Positions 10,337 through 21,896 of a stretch of DNA of 64,000 bases are shown here, piece after piece. The translations under genes and the position numbers were made by a program. Position 1 is the stretch's first letter. Each line of letters begins with the position of its first letter. The notes beneath the pieces were generated by a model that was given only the letters and a program-made list of their open reading frames with translations, did no database searches and had not been told where the DNA came from. This DNA is from Holtermannia corniformis (Eukaryota > Basidiomycota > Tremellomycetes > Holtermanniales), in assembly GCA_001599935.1 (NCBI GenBank), contig BCIJ01000019.1, positions 336,913 to 400,912 of the forward strand, written 5' to 3'.

Positions 10337-13300
10337 TCACCAAGCACGCACACGCTTGTAGAATAGCAGATACGCCGGCCGTGACTGTACCGAGTCGTCA
10401 GCAGCCTCACAATCCATCGCGAGACAACGCACCACCACGTCCCTTTCCTGCGCTCTCGTAATCTTGCTGTCCTCGCAAAACATCCAGCCCTTTGACGAGT
10501 TGACAAACGCCGTGTCTGTTCCGCATCAGCTCGGTCCTGACGCGACCACGGCAAACTCACAGTGGCCACTGCTCAGACTGCCCATATGGTTCGAGACGCC
10601 GTACAAGTCATATTTGAATGGCCCAATCTGCGTCCTCGGGTCCTCCAGCTCCGGTCGGTACTGACCCGGCTGGGCGAGCGGCAGACTGGAAGGCAGGTAA
10701 CGGGTGAGATCCAGCCCCTTGACGGGGAAGATGACGGGCGTCTCAGACTTGTCCCAGAACACGCCGTTTTTCGTCGAGAAGCGTTTGAGCTGGATCAGCA
10801 GGACGGGCGGGAGGCGCGAGATGGTGAGCGTCTTTGATGTTCGTCGAGGGACCCTGCAGCGTGGGCAGTTCCTACAGCGATCAGCAGAGTTTGATCAATG
10901 TCGAGGCAAGACGTACCATGCCTCGGGACCCTCCATGATCTCAACCTTGACAAACTCGTCAATCAGCTGCTGGAGCACAACCTTGCTCTTCGCCATTGGC
11001 ACAGGCAGCGCAAGATACATGAACGCATCGTACGTCGTAGACGTCTGAGGCGCACGCCGTCAGCCCCGCACAGCCGCTCCAGGACCATCACCCACCTTGT
11101 GGCAAGTCAGACACTCGAGCCGGTTCCGATACTGCCCCTGGAACAAGTCGACGATCAAACTGTCGTTGCGCATCTTGTAAATCTTCCATTCATTCTCCGA
11201 CGCGACCTCGGGCGGCAGCGTCTCGAGCGCTGCTTCCCGCTCGGGCGTCATCTCGACCGGCGCCGGCTTGTGCTGGATCCGGTTCAGATCCTCGTGCAAG
11301 CCATCGAGCACAAAGCTGAGAAACTCTTGCGAATCGTGTTGGTCGGTGCCGGAGAACTGGGGTGCATATGTCGTGATGGATTTCTGTGGGCATCAGCTTG
11401 CCTCTGGGCACGGCGCAGTGAACCTACACGGAAAGTAATGGGCGACAGGAAAGCGTAGCTCTCTTGCCACAATGCCGAGATGAGCTCGGCAAAGGCGTTG
11501 GCGAGGTTGCCTTTGGTGCCGAGTGGGTTGTGAACATTGATGGATCGCTTGTAGCGGCCGTCTATAGTCTGTCAGTACGCCCTCATACGATGGCGGAAGA
11601 ACCGCACCTAGGAAGAAGCGGGCAAACGGGAATGTGGCGCTCAAGCATTGCAGAGTCGAGTTCATGTAGCAAGTACTGTCCAAAGTCAGTCCACCACAAA
11701 AGCTAGCAATAGCGCAACGCACTTGCCAAGATTCTTGAGACCCGACATGCCGAGCGCAATGTCGTTCCAATATCTCATGTCCTCGCCGTTCGGCAGCACG
11801 CCCATTGCGTCCATCGACATGATTGACTGGCTTCGCGGCAGAGACGACCGCGGCTCGTGTCGTTCCAACGCATGACTCGCAGCGGCTGGCGGCGGCTGGG
11901 GGATCTTGGTGAGTGGGTGAGCTTGCGGGTAGTCGAGAGATGACTTGGCCGTCGGCGGCTGAGGAGACGAATAGCCCGAGTAGGCTTGGTTGTGCTGTTC
12001 GACGTAGTCGGATCGCCGGCGCGCCATCGGACCAGGGTTAATGGATGCTTGCGGTGGAGGCGCGACCAAAGTAGGAGAGCCATAGGTGGATTGCGGGGCA
12101 TACGAGGACAGAGATGACGACGAGCCGTGAGGGTGACGAAGAGGAGCACTCGAGGGATGCGATCGGGATGGCGGCGACGAGACATTGTGCCCGGTGTAGG
12201 ACGTCTCCCCAGTCATCGACTGTGGCTGATACACGTTGAACTATGCCGCGTCAGTGTTCGCTACTCGAGTACGTTGCCGACACGTACGCTTTCAGTGATG
12301 TTCTTGGCGTATGCTGATGATTGGTACACGGTTGCGTCTCGGTTCTGCCGCTTGGACGAGAGCTCCAACGGCATGCCCCCATTCGACGGTGGACGCGGAC
12401 TGGAGGCGTCAACACCACCTTTTCAGCGTGCGCATGACTCACATAGCAACGTTGGCAGCCGCGCCATCAACCATACTCCGTGGATTGTACGGTCTGCTGG
12501 AACCACCTTGTGCTTGCACAGCCCGTTTGGCCTCTTTCTCCTTGAGCATCCGCGTCCAAGCCCGATAACCGCCCGTCAACATGACCGGACTTCGTTGCAA
12601 GGTTTTGGTGTACTCGTTTTCGTACAGGACCCTGAACAGGACCGAGATGGCGGTAGGGAGATGGCTCTTGGTCGGTACAGTCTTGGATGCGTGATCGTAG
12701 ATGACCACCAGATCGAAGCGCTGTCGATCGAGGAAAGCCTTGTGCTGCTCGGGTGGAGACAGCGATAGAGCGTCCTCCAGCTTGGACGAGGTGAGACTGC
12801 ACGGCATCAGCATAGGCCTCTATCAACGTGAAAACTAACCCTTCTCGTGACAGCACTGTTGGATCGACCCAGACTGTCTGATTCCGCCCAGAGGTACCTC
12901 TCAGGTTGTGTCCCACGTAATCATCCTCGAACTCGTCCTGAGTTCTCGCATCGAGCAGTAGTACGTCGAGTGTCGGATCCATGAGGTAATGCCGCAGCAT
13001 CGACGGTTCAACCGCATTGCTGAACGGCAGTTGCGTCTTGATGATTGATTTCGTAGCCACTTCTGGTGTGGGAGCGGGAAGAGGTCGCGGTGTAGGAAAG
13101 TCAATCGGGGGTGAAGATCTTTGCTCGGATCCATCCTGTGTCCGGCGTGGTACTGGAGACGATGCTTCACCGTCTAGTCCCAACCCATGGTCGCTCGCTA
13201 GCCCCATGTTCGCTCCACCTCCAGACGGTCCTCCAACCATCGGCGAGCTTGCAGGTCGTGTGATCTCGACATTGAAACTTGCGATCGGGGGCTGTACTGG

Positions 13301-14802
13301 AGAAACACGGTTTTCTACCCGAGGGTCCACTGTGGCTCGAGATGGCGGCGGTGGAAGCTCGCGTGCTCCAGCAGGCTTGGCTCCAGGTTTCGACGTCGGA
13401 GCAGACGGCAGGCTAGGCAGCGACGTGGGAACCGAGGGAAAGGATAGCGACGGCGTCTCGTCCTCGTCAATGGTCGGGTGGGACCGACTGGATCCGCCCG
13501 TTAGTTGGCCATCAGGCAAAGGCAGGCCTTCGATGCCATGACTCGGTGATGCAACCGACATGTCGTCAAAACGCTTGCCAAAGTCTGATAGGCTCGGAAA
13601 CGCTGTTGAAAATGACGCCAGGTCGTCTTCCTCTGCCGGGGCGGCAAGTGATGGCGAGCGGTCCTTTGGCAGATTGCCGGGACTTTTGGGTGGTTGCGGC
13701 ATGTCTGGAGACCAGGGTGTATTGGGAAAGCTGGGGAGGGACGGAGACGAGCGATGGTAGAGATTATTATGGTGCTGACCAACAGTGGGAGGTGATGCAT
13801 ATTGTGACGGTTTCGGTTTCGGTTGGGGCGGTTGCAAGGACGGTTTCTCATCTTGAGGTGAATGGGGATTGGGAAAGGTGGATGAAGATGATGCGGTCCG
13901 CGGTGGTGACGGCGGACCAGAGTGAGAAGAGCCAGCAGTGATATGCGGTGTCAAGATGGGCGTTGGTGGATTGGAGCGAGAGTTCTCGCGACTCCGGGTC
14001 CCATGACCCGAGTGGTTTGATTGTAGCGAATGGAGGGATGAACCGGTGGTTGACGGCTTGACTGGCTGAGCCGTTCCATTTGCAGTTGCTGATGGTGCTG
14101 GAAGTGGCCGTATTGACAAGTCCCGCTTCGAATTGCTAGGTCCAGCACTCGCCGCCCCCTGATGCCTCGCCACCCCGTAATTGCCAGCGCCGCCTGTCAG
14201 GGTAGGCACTGTAGGCGATCCCTGCGAGAGATCCCGGCTAACTCTCTTGCTTTGGCTGTCGACAGTCATGCCTTTGCCCTGCAGTGCTCGCATGCGATCC
14301 GCAATGGAGCCCATCGATGAGGTGTCTGTCCGTGGAGGCGAGGACGAACTGCGGAGATCAGCAAGCGTCTGGTCACAAAGAAACAACTGACCCATTCGTG
14401 TGCTCTATCGGCCTGTCCTTGAGCTCCGACTTGAGAGCCTGCACCTTGTCGACGAGAAAGTTGAACGTCTAGGATCGCTACGTCAGCACCGCAGTCGAGC
14501 CAGGCCAAGCCAGCGCAGTCACGCACGGCTCTGAAGTCGCCAGCGATCCGCTGCATCCGCGGGTCCTTCTTCACCTCTTGCGCATCTCTAAGCGATGCGA
14601 AGGTCTGATAGCTGATCAGAGCCTTGGTATAGTTGATGTACGTCTCCTCTCGTTTGCCCGTGCGCTCGGCCGTTTCCGCCAGCGTGCGGTAATGCTGAGC
14701 TTCCTCGAGCCACCATTTGCCTGGCTGCTGCGTCTTGTCAGGCAGTGCTTTTGCTATCGAGCTCTGCAAGGCCGCGAACGGGGTCGAGGACAGCGAGGTC
14801 AT
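10337..14802 (-). CDS. DOA4: Doa4/Ubp4-type ubiquitin C-terminal hydrolase
   Basis: Cysteine protease predicted to remove ubiquitin from cargo at endosomes, as Doa4/Ubp4 does. From ATG 14802 the protein opens with a USP8-dimerisation/MIT-like helical domain (WWLEEAQHYRTLAETAERTG). A long Ser/Pro-rich linker in the exon at about 12850-14395 follows, then a rhodanese-like domain (MDPTLDVLLLDARTQDEFED; TGGYRAW). After a second Ser/Pro linker comes the USP domain: Cys box GLKNLGNTCYMNSTLQCL rebuilt across an intron near 11680-11725; QHDSQEFLSF; a CxxC zinc pair (CLTCHK, CPRC); LIQLKRF; and the His box GHYTAFVNSSKGW rebuilt near 10510-10560. It ends PAYLLFYKRVRAW with stop at 10337-10339. The rhodanese loop (VIYDHASKTVP) has no cysteine, so that domain is probably non-catalytic, as in yeast Doa4. 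Roughly 1,250 residues in about ten exons. Confidence 0.92.
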
Positions 14803-15592
14803 GACGGCTGTTGGCTGCTGTCAAAGTGATCGACTCGGCGACACTGGCCACTCGCGACGTCCCTCTTTTCAAGCACGATGGACAGGTCCTCGCTGGGTCT
14901 CCTTGGCGTACTCTGACTGTCGCTGTGCTTGTGTACCGTCGGCGGCAGTGCTACGGCGCGTTGGACGCTACGGTGGCCCGCGAGTCCCAGGAATGAATCA
15001 GATTCCGTTCGCGTCGCGCATTGTCCCAGCCAAATTTCAGTAGATTGGGTACACCAACAACAGCGCTTTCAAACATGCTACAGCGTCAAAGATGAGTGCT
15101 GCAGATGCATGCAAATGATCTGAGCAGAGCTATATACTCCAATGGGGATGAAACGCTCTCCGAGACGTACCAGACAAGCAAACAAAACACCGTATTTCAT
15201 GTGTCCAACTGAACGCCGTCTGGTCAGTCACATGACTAAACTTGATGCGCTGAGTCACATGACCTCGGTCGGTGCCACGTGACATTGCTTGCCTAGACAC
15301 CGAGCTTCTGACATAACGGTCCGACATCAACCGTTAGTCTTGTAGTGCATGCCTAACCCGGTTGAGCAAGCGAATCTTGATGCGCCTTCAACTTGTATCT
15401 GACCAGCTCTGAGCTGTACCAGTTTAGTCTGTGAGCCTGTAGCTACTATTTGCATGCAGTAAGATACCTCAACGTGCTATATTAAGTGAGTTGTAGCGCT
15501 TCCTAGTTTGTTGCGGCGAGCGGAATCTGAATTCATCCTGGCTCACCTCTCCCTGCGCCCAACTTCTACATGCATGATCATCCCACGGCGCA
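14803..15592. other. Divergent intergenic region between the deubiquitinase and VanZ-like genes
   Basis: About 790 bp separating divergently transcribed genes. It contains the cluster of GTCACATGAC/GCCACGTGAC sites described separately. I see no further open frame with support and no RNA gene. Confidence 0.6.
15228..15283. promoter_or_regulatory. Cluster of three CACRTGA E-box-type sites
   Basis: GTCACATGAC occurs at 15228-15237 and 15254-15263, and GCCACGTGAC at 15274-15283: three near-palindromic E-boxes within 56 bp, spaced 26 and 20 bp start to start. CACRTGA is the core bound by fungal bHLH factors of the Cbf1/Pho4 type. They sit about 310-365 bp upstream of the VanZ-like gene and 430-480 bp upstream of the deubiquitinase gene, so could serve either. 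Confidence 0.5.
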
Positions 15593-16537
15593 ATGAGCTA
15601 CCCTCACCCGCATGCGATGCTCGAGCAGCTCCAATACAAGGTCAGCGATGTCCTGCTACAGAGCTGGCCGCTCAAGGATCTGCCGCTGCGAATCCGACCG
15701 GTAAGTGAGCGTCCGTGCGTCCGAGCGTGCTTACAGTGTCTCTGGCAGGCCATGGTCTTCCTGACGGCGGCATGGCTGCTCTTCCTAGCTTTCCTCGGCT
15801 TTGCACCGCTGCCAGAGCTCGCGGTCAATGACAAAGTGCTGCACTTCTTCGGGGTGAGCGACGTCAACATGCAGAGTGGCAAACTTTGGTTGACATCATC
15901 AGCTGGGTATAGCAACGGCACTGCTGTATTGGATCCTCGAGGTACCCGAGTGTGTGACAGCAACTAGAGATCGTCACACTACCAGGCTGACCATCAAAGA
16001 GGACCGCAAAGGCGGATATGGTATGTCAGGAGGGCGCCGCTGCTCCTGACATTGCTCGTTGGCTTTTTCTGCGGCGGCCTCGTCAGCGAAGTCTTGCAGA
16101 GCTTTCTGCCGGTCAGTTGGGGCATGCCTGTCGTATGGACAACACTGTCGAGGCTGATCTGATGCCCAGTGGAAGACGTTTCAGTTTGGAGATGTCGTGG
16201 TACGTTGCGTGTCACTTAGGTCGAATGCCAGACTGACTCTGGCGGTCAGGCCAATCTTCTTGGCTCATCACTCGCACTGTACCTCTCGCACCTACTCGCC
16301 AAGCGCCGACGCCATCGTCAGACGGTATCACTCTATGCGCCTGTACAGCCGCTTTCGACGAGTTCACAGGCGACATATCGAGACGTCACACAGCAGCTCG
16401 CTGATGCCGAAAGTGGCCAACAAGGGCGCAAAGATGATATCTGGGACCATGAGGATGAGGAAGACGACCATGCCCACGCAACCGCGGGCGGTGCCACGTT
16501 CACGTTGGGAGACGAAGACGGGGATGATAGACGGTGA
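15593..16537 (+). CDS. VanZ-like polytopic membrane protein
   Basis: Five short exons joined across introns give about 200 residues. First helix: MVFLTAAWLLFLAFLGFAPL, then NDKVLHFFG; second helix LGIATALLYWILEVP; third APLLLTLLVGFFCGGLVSEV; then the VanZ hallmark SEVLQSFLPWKTFQFGDVVA, followed by a fourth helix NLLGSSLALYLSHLL. The D-K-x-x-H-F motif before helix 2 and the Q-S-F-L...F-D/E-x-x-D-x-x-A-N-x-x-G motif are those of VanZ-family proteins. A hydrophilic acidic tail ends with stop TGA 16535-16537. VanZ proteins of fungi have no established function. The gene is divergent from the deubiquitinase and convergent with the small gene at 16571, leaving only 33 bp between stop codons. Confidence 0.75.
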
Positions 16538-16570
16538 CATGTATGTATGTAATGACGCATTCGAGCTCTA

Positions 16571-16924
16571 CTACGGTGCAGTGCCACTGCTGACAGCAGA
16601 TGTTGCGAAGTCGGCGCGTAGCTGCTCGAAGATACCGAGTAGCACCGACGCCACTGTCGTTGCGCTGTTTTCATCCCAATTCGACGTTCTTGTCGGCAAG
16701 TGTGAATGCAGAATCTGGCCGAAGTCTGATCCCCACTTGTCTCGGGGGAACAGAGCTGTAACCAGAGCCTCTCCGTGTGTTTGGAAGAGAGGGGCCACGC
16801 GCAATACCGAGTGTTTCATCATATCACGGTTGCCGATTGCCGTGTGGAAGGAACAAAGCGTCTCTGCCGCAGCGAAGTTGACATCACCGAAGCACTTTTC
16901 GTGGACGGCTGGGACTGATGACAT
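16571..16924 (-). CDS. Small protein of unknown family, copy A
   Basis: Intron-less frame of 117 codons. It shares with the neighbouring frame at 17216-17548 a run of matched features: an acidic start with a helical segment ending SF, a VAPLFQTHGEALV block (copy B: VVPLFQAHGRTLV), a P..WDS/WGSDF block, a HLP/KMP turn, and a final amphipathic helix (VASVLLGIFEQLR against VACAVFDIYKRDE). Such collinear similarity in the same orientation supports both as real genes made by an old tandem duplication. No signal peptide or transmembrane helix. Family not recognised. Confidence 0.6.
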   Translation of the reverse strand: MSSVPAVHEKCFGDVNFAAAETLCSFHTAIGNRDMMKHSVLRVAPLFQTHGEALVTALFPRDKWGSDFGQILHSHLPTRTSNWDENSATTVASVLLGIFEQLRADFATSAVSSGTAP

Positions 16925-17215
16925 GGTGGATGCGTTGATGGCCGGGGAAGAGGCGCGTAGTAGGTTTATATGTCTTCCGTGCTCCTTTCGGGTGGTAGAT
17001 CTACCGCCTTCGTATCAGAACGCCGCGGGCCTTGAATCTACAAAAGGAAGCAAACCTCCTGGGAGCGACGAGGAAGCCGCACAAGTAGGTAGAGCGTTTC
17101 AGGCAGGCTGGGTGTCGTGCTGCCTCTCCTTTACGCCACGCATCTTGACAGCTATGAAAGGATCTCGAAAGCGAAGGCGAGGTGCATAACCTCACGATGA
17201 TCATAACGACTAGTA

Positions 17216-17548
17216 CTACCATGGCCCTTTGCTGCTGCGAGCCCACTCGTCACGCTTGTAGATGTCAAAAACAGCGCAAGCAACCGCCAATGCACCCTCT
17301 TCGGTTGACTGACCGGCGTCCTTGGGCATTTTCGAGTCCACTAACGCTGAAAAGGACGAGTCCCAACCAGTAGAAGGGTGGATCCGGTTCACCAAGGTCC
17401 GACCGTGCGCTTGAAAGAGGGGCACAACGCGCTGCATAGACTCGATCTTGTTCCGATCCCGGAGGTTGACGTTGTCGAACGAGCTGATGGTCTGAAAGAC
17501 TGCGACGTCGATATCAACGGAGCTTGCTTCGAACAGGCTGAGAGACAT
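17216..17548 (-). CDS. Small protein of unknown family, copy B
   Basis: Intron-less frame of 110 codons, paralogous to the frame at 16571-16924 (VVPLFQAHGRTLVNRIHP, then GWDSSFSALVDSKMPKDAG and a C-terminal helix). The two are about 30-35% identical by eye. The 290 bp between them shows nothing else. It is predicted to be soluble and mostly helical. Function unknown. Confidence 0.6.
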   Translation of the reverse strand: MSLSLFEASSVDIDVAVFQTISSFDNVNLRDRNKIESMQRVVPLFQAHGRTLVNRIHPSTGWDSSFSALVDSKMPKDAGQSTEEGALAVACAVFDIYKRDEWARSSKGPW

Positions 17549-18010
17549 AATGGTGGAATTGTTACACAGAATATGCTGGCGCTGTTGGGGCTTTACATCC
17601 CGCGAGCAGCGATACGTGTCCTAAATAGAGCAATGCCGGATACCACAGCGAGGTGTCAATCAGCAGCATCCTCGAAATCCCTTTCACCCACGGATGATCG
17701 GTCGTTCAACTCAGCGGGCGCAAGCTGCTTAGAAGCGAGCGTTGCCTGTCACGGTCTCGCTTCCTTCAAAGACGCCGCCCGCGCCCGGGTCTCATTTAGT
17801 ACCAAGGAAGCAATGTGTATCCAACTTTGCGAGCATGTCAACTACTTACAACTAATATAGGTGCTCGTCAACGCAAAGTCAGCGCAAAGTGGTCAGCCAA
17901 ACCTCTTATCTGTCAACTTTCAAACAAATGACGTGTTGCCATCGTTGCCTCAGGTTCCTGCCGCTGACTTTTTGGAGGTGTAGACGACTCGTTGCATCCA
18001 AAGGTTCATC
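17549..18010. other. Intergenic region, nothing recognised
   Basis: About 460 bp between the divergent copy B gene and the SURF6 gene. No supported frame, RNA or repeat seen; it presumably holds both promoters. Confidence 0.5.
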
Positions 18011-19397
18011 ATGGCCGTCTCTACGACACATACAGACTTGCTAGAGAGCCTGGAAAGGCACAACGAGGCCTTCACATCGCTGCTCTCGCTGATTCCAGCC
18101 AAGTACTATATTGTGCAGGAGAGCACGGAAGATGTGCGTGCTGTATCGCAGGTGGAGGTGAAAATGCGTCGGCTGATGCAGTGCGCAGGCAAACTCGAAG
18201 TGGATGAAGAACAAGAAGAAGCGACCGGTTGAGGAGGTCAAGGAGGGCAAGAAGAAAGCCAAGCGTGAGAAGGTTCGTGCGATGTCTCTGATGCCCGCAA
18301 CGCGTCCCTGATGGTCGTCAGCTGGATCCGGAGAACCAAAAGACTGTGCCAGAGCTGCTAGCAGAGACGGCTTCGTCTGCACCTGCCCAACCGTTGCAGC
18401 CTATGGCGCCGTCAGCATCAATCTCGACACTGCGGAACAAGTTGCATGCAAAGTTGCAATCCTTCCGGTCAAAAGGGGTTGCCGCTGGCGAGAACGACGA
18501 CATTGAGAGCCGGGATGAGCTTGAGAACGACGAGCGAAAGCGGCGAGGCGAGATGCGCGATCGGAGACGGACAGAGCGCAAAGAGGAGCGCCGACGCGAG
18601 GCGGAGAAGGGCAAGGGTAAGGCCAAGCCTGCGGACAAGGCTGCGGGTCCCGACAAGACCAAATCCAAGGACGTGACAGTCAAGCCTGGCAAGGTGCGCA
18701 GTGACAAACTGCCCGGCATGACAATGTGCTGACGCTCATACAGACATCCCTGTTTGTACCTGCCTTGCCCCCATTGTCAGCCGAGTCGTCAACGCCCTCC
18801 GTTCCCACCTCCAACGTTACCTTCCCTTCCATCGCTCTCCCTTCCGCGTCATCTTCAAAGCAGGGAAAGCACTCGCTTAAAGTGTTGTCGAACCCTACGC
18901 AAGCCTTGGCTCATCTCGAAAAGCACAAGGACAAGCTGGCGGCTTTGCCCGAGGAGAAGCGCAAGGAGATCGAGGAACGCGAACGATGGGAGCGTGCCGA
19001 GGCGCGTGCTGGTGGTGAAAAGGTCCGAGATGAGGAGAAGCAGCTCAAGAAGGCTGCCAAGCGGGTAGACAAAGAGAAGCAAAAGGGTCGCAAAGAATGG
19101 TCAGTCGCTGTGAAGGCCTTGCTTACTAGCGTACTAACAATGGTCAGGACGGACCGCAAGATTGCGGCTCAAGCATCGCAAGCGGCCAAGGCCAAGAAGC
19201 GCAACGACAACATTGCTCAGCGGGCCGAAGCCCGGCGGAACAAGCGGCTCGGGATCAAGCCCAAGGCTACCGGTGACAAGGGCAAGGGCGGGAACAAGAA
19301 GCCATACAAAGGCAAGCCGGAGAACAAGCGGCCTGGCTTCGAGGGTGGTCGTGGCGGTGATAAGAAGGGTGGTGACAAGAAGGGCGGGAAGAAGTGA
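18011..19397 (+). CDS. RRP14: SURF6/Rrp14-family ribosome biogenesis protein
   Basis: Nucleolar protein of the SURF6 family (yeast Rrp14), needed for pre-rRNA processing and both ribosomal subunits. ATG 18011 opens LLESLERHNEAFTSLLSLIP. An intron then leads to a KWMKNKKKRPVEEVKEGKKK stretch. The middle has a conserved helical LRNKLHAKLQSFR motif, and the C-terminal SURF6 domain reads EIEERERWERAEARAGGEKV, DEEKQLKKAAKRVDKEKQKG, DNIAQRAEARRNKR. The tail is a Gly/Lys-rich basic run ending at 19397. About five exons, with introns at roughly 18137, 18270, 18700 and 19100. The abundance of Lys/Arg/Glu and the order of motifs match the family well. Confidence 0.88.
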
Positions 19398-19592
19398 GCG
19401 TAGATGGCCTTGTATGTGGTCTTGGCGCTTGCACGCATGTACGCTTTGCTTGATCAGAGCTGAGGGGTTCGCACTGAACACAAAGTAGGCGCCGTTGGTA
19501 GCGTTGCCGTCACAAGGACACCGACATAACCAGTTGCGACATAGATGACTGAAGTACTGCATGCACAAGTCGCCTCGATACGACATGCAGGA

Positions 19593-21896
19593 CTACACGT
19601 CAAACTTTACACCCTGCGCAAGCACGCCTTTCGCGCCATAGTTGACCGTAGCCTGCCCCGTCAGCCTCCCACCGTGTCATCTACTACATCTTACCGAGGA
19701 CCATCGAACATATTGCTTCCAAGCATCACCCCCGCTTTCACGTCCCCAGCCAGTCGACTTGTTGCCACCGAACGCAGCGCCGATCTCAGCGCCATTCGTG
19801 CCGACGTTGACATTCGTGATGCCACAATCTGAGCCCGAGGGACCAAGCCATGTCCCGACGTTGCGAATGTTGTTGGTGAACAGAGATGAAGACAGGCCTT
19901 GAGGTACAGCGTTGTTGAGCCTGTGTGGGCAGGTCAACACTATCATGTGGAGTGAGGGGAAGCACACGGACTTGATCGCCTCTTCAAGAGTCTCGAACTC
20001 TGCGACGTAGAGGATTGGTGCGAACACTCTGTTGTTGTACGTTAGCATTCGAGATTGAAGGGGGCAAGAGTGCCTCACTCCTTCTGCCAGCAGGGATCCT
20101 CTACGCTCTTCGGTCGGACCACAACCGGCCAAATCCAGTTACCACCCTGGGCTTCCTCAAAGCCCTCGACGCCGTCCCGGCGTCCAGACCGTTGTGTTAG
20201 GATCTGGCCACCGCGCGACGTCACATCTTGTAGCGCTTCTTCGTATGCAGTGATTGCAGCTGGCGTGTGGATCGGTCCGTTAAGTGACGAAGGGTCCAGC
20301 GGGTCGCCGATTCGGATTCGAGACGAGTCGTCATAGTATGGCAGCAGCATTCTAAGGAACTCCTTGGCGATGGAGCTGTGGAGATACAGTCGCCGCGTTG
20401 TGGTGCAGCGCTGGCCACTGGGAGGCGTCAGCATCAAGTCGGTGAACCAGCGCGAGAACTCACGCTGTGCCAATAGCAGCAAACAATAGCGCCTGGAGTG
20501 CCATCTTAAGGTCAGCGTCGCGATCAATAATGACAGCTGGGAGGACATCAACATCCCGACACGAAGACCGCAATGCAGCATGCGCACCGTTGTTCCCGCC
20601 GAGTTCGAGGATTGTCTGGTTTAATCTGAGCATATACTCGCTTCACTTCGGGTGACGTACCTTGCCGAATCGATCCTGAACGACCTTGCCTACCTCCTTG
20701 CCGATCTTCTCACTGCCCGTAAAGCTCACTAATACCATCACTCATAGCTCACTGGCTTTGCGAGGATCGCATACGCACGTAGATCAATGCTAGTATTGGC
20801 TGCAAGCTCTTTACCGACGTCTGTAGCGCCGCAAACGAGACCGGCAATGGCACCCGGCAAACCGTGACGCTCGAGTATGCGCTGTACGATTGATACAGTG
20901 GCGATGGCGGTCCTGTACGACGGATCAGCACAAGTGGTCCTGATTGGCTTGAATGACGCACAGCGGCGTTGTAGGACTCGGCTTCCAAATTGTCGAGTTG
21001 CTGAAGAGTCAGACTACAATGTCACCACCGCACGTGTCGCATACCCAGTTGCAAGTGCAATTGCCAGGTTCCAGCCATACACGGCGACCTGACAGCATCA
21101 GCGACTTGTAGCACCGGCTCACAGGTACACGCACGGGGAAGTTGAACGCACTCATGATACCGACGACGCCCAGCGGATTCGGGACTGGCGATTGGTGAGA
21201 ACCACGGTGCATTAGAAGTGCTTAGACTAACTCTCATAGATGACATGATCCGGTCGCTCCGAGCTGATGATATTGCCCGACATCGAGCGAACAAGACCAA
21301 CCCCGTAGTCGCACTACGGCTTGTCAGGATCAATCCGGACGTGCCACTCGCACCGTCTCACGATATCGACAAACTGGGACAGTCAGCATCGTAACAGCTT
21401 TGAGACATTCCCCCACACACCTCCTGGACCTCACCGATACCCTCGCCCCTGACTTTACCCATCTCCAGGCTTACAAGCTCACCGAGCGCTTCTTTTTTCG
21501 CATGGAGTGCCTCACGAATCTGACGAATGACTTCTCCGCGCTGAGGTGCAGGGACATGCCGCCATGTCTTTGAAGCTCGCGATGATGCCTGAATGGCTTC
21601 CTTTGTCTCTTGTACGGATGCCTGGTGTCCACACTGCGTCAGTCGACAACCGGAGGCAGAGGATGACGCACGCTGTGGATCTTGGCAAGCACTTCTCCGG
21701 TAGCAGGACACGTCGACGTCAGTACTTCACCTGAACCAACTCTCCAGCTGCCATCGAATACGCCTGGGATCGGCTTGCTTGGGTCCGTTGAGAGTCCGAG
21801 TGCTTTCAAGACGTTCGTAGAACGAGTCGAGAGCTGCCGTGTGGCCGACATCATGCTGAAACGACTTCGGATGGGAGCTGTGCGGAGAAGCAGCAT
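19593..21896 (-). CDS. ALDH7-type aldehyde dehydrogenase (probable mitochondrial)
   Basis: NAD-dependent oxidation of aldehydes; the closest family is ALDH7 (antiquitin, alpha-aminoadipic semialdehyde dehydrogenase). From ATG 21896 the N-terminus ([20 protein letters not shown]) is Arg/Ser-rich and lacks acidic residues, as in mitochondrial presequences. Later blocks: [73 protein letters not shown] with the general-base Glu; [13 protein letters not shown] with the catalytic Cys; [30 protein letters not shown]; end AQGVKFDV, stop 19593-19595. At least ten introns. Length about 530 residues. Lysine or choline-related aldehyde metabolism is possible, but the substrate cannot be fixed from sequence alone. 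Confidence 0.9.

Noticed and set aside
16197..17189. 330-codon plus-strand open frame
   Set aside because: It starts inside a VanZ exon in the wrong frame and then runs antisense to small copy A. No domain, Arg/Ser-rich shadow composition.
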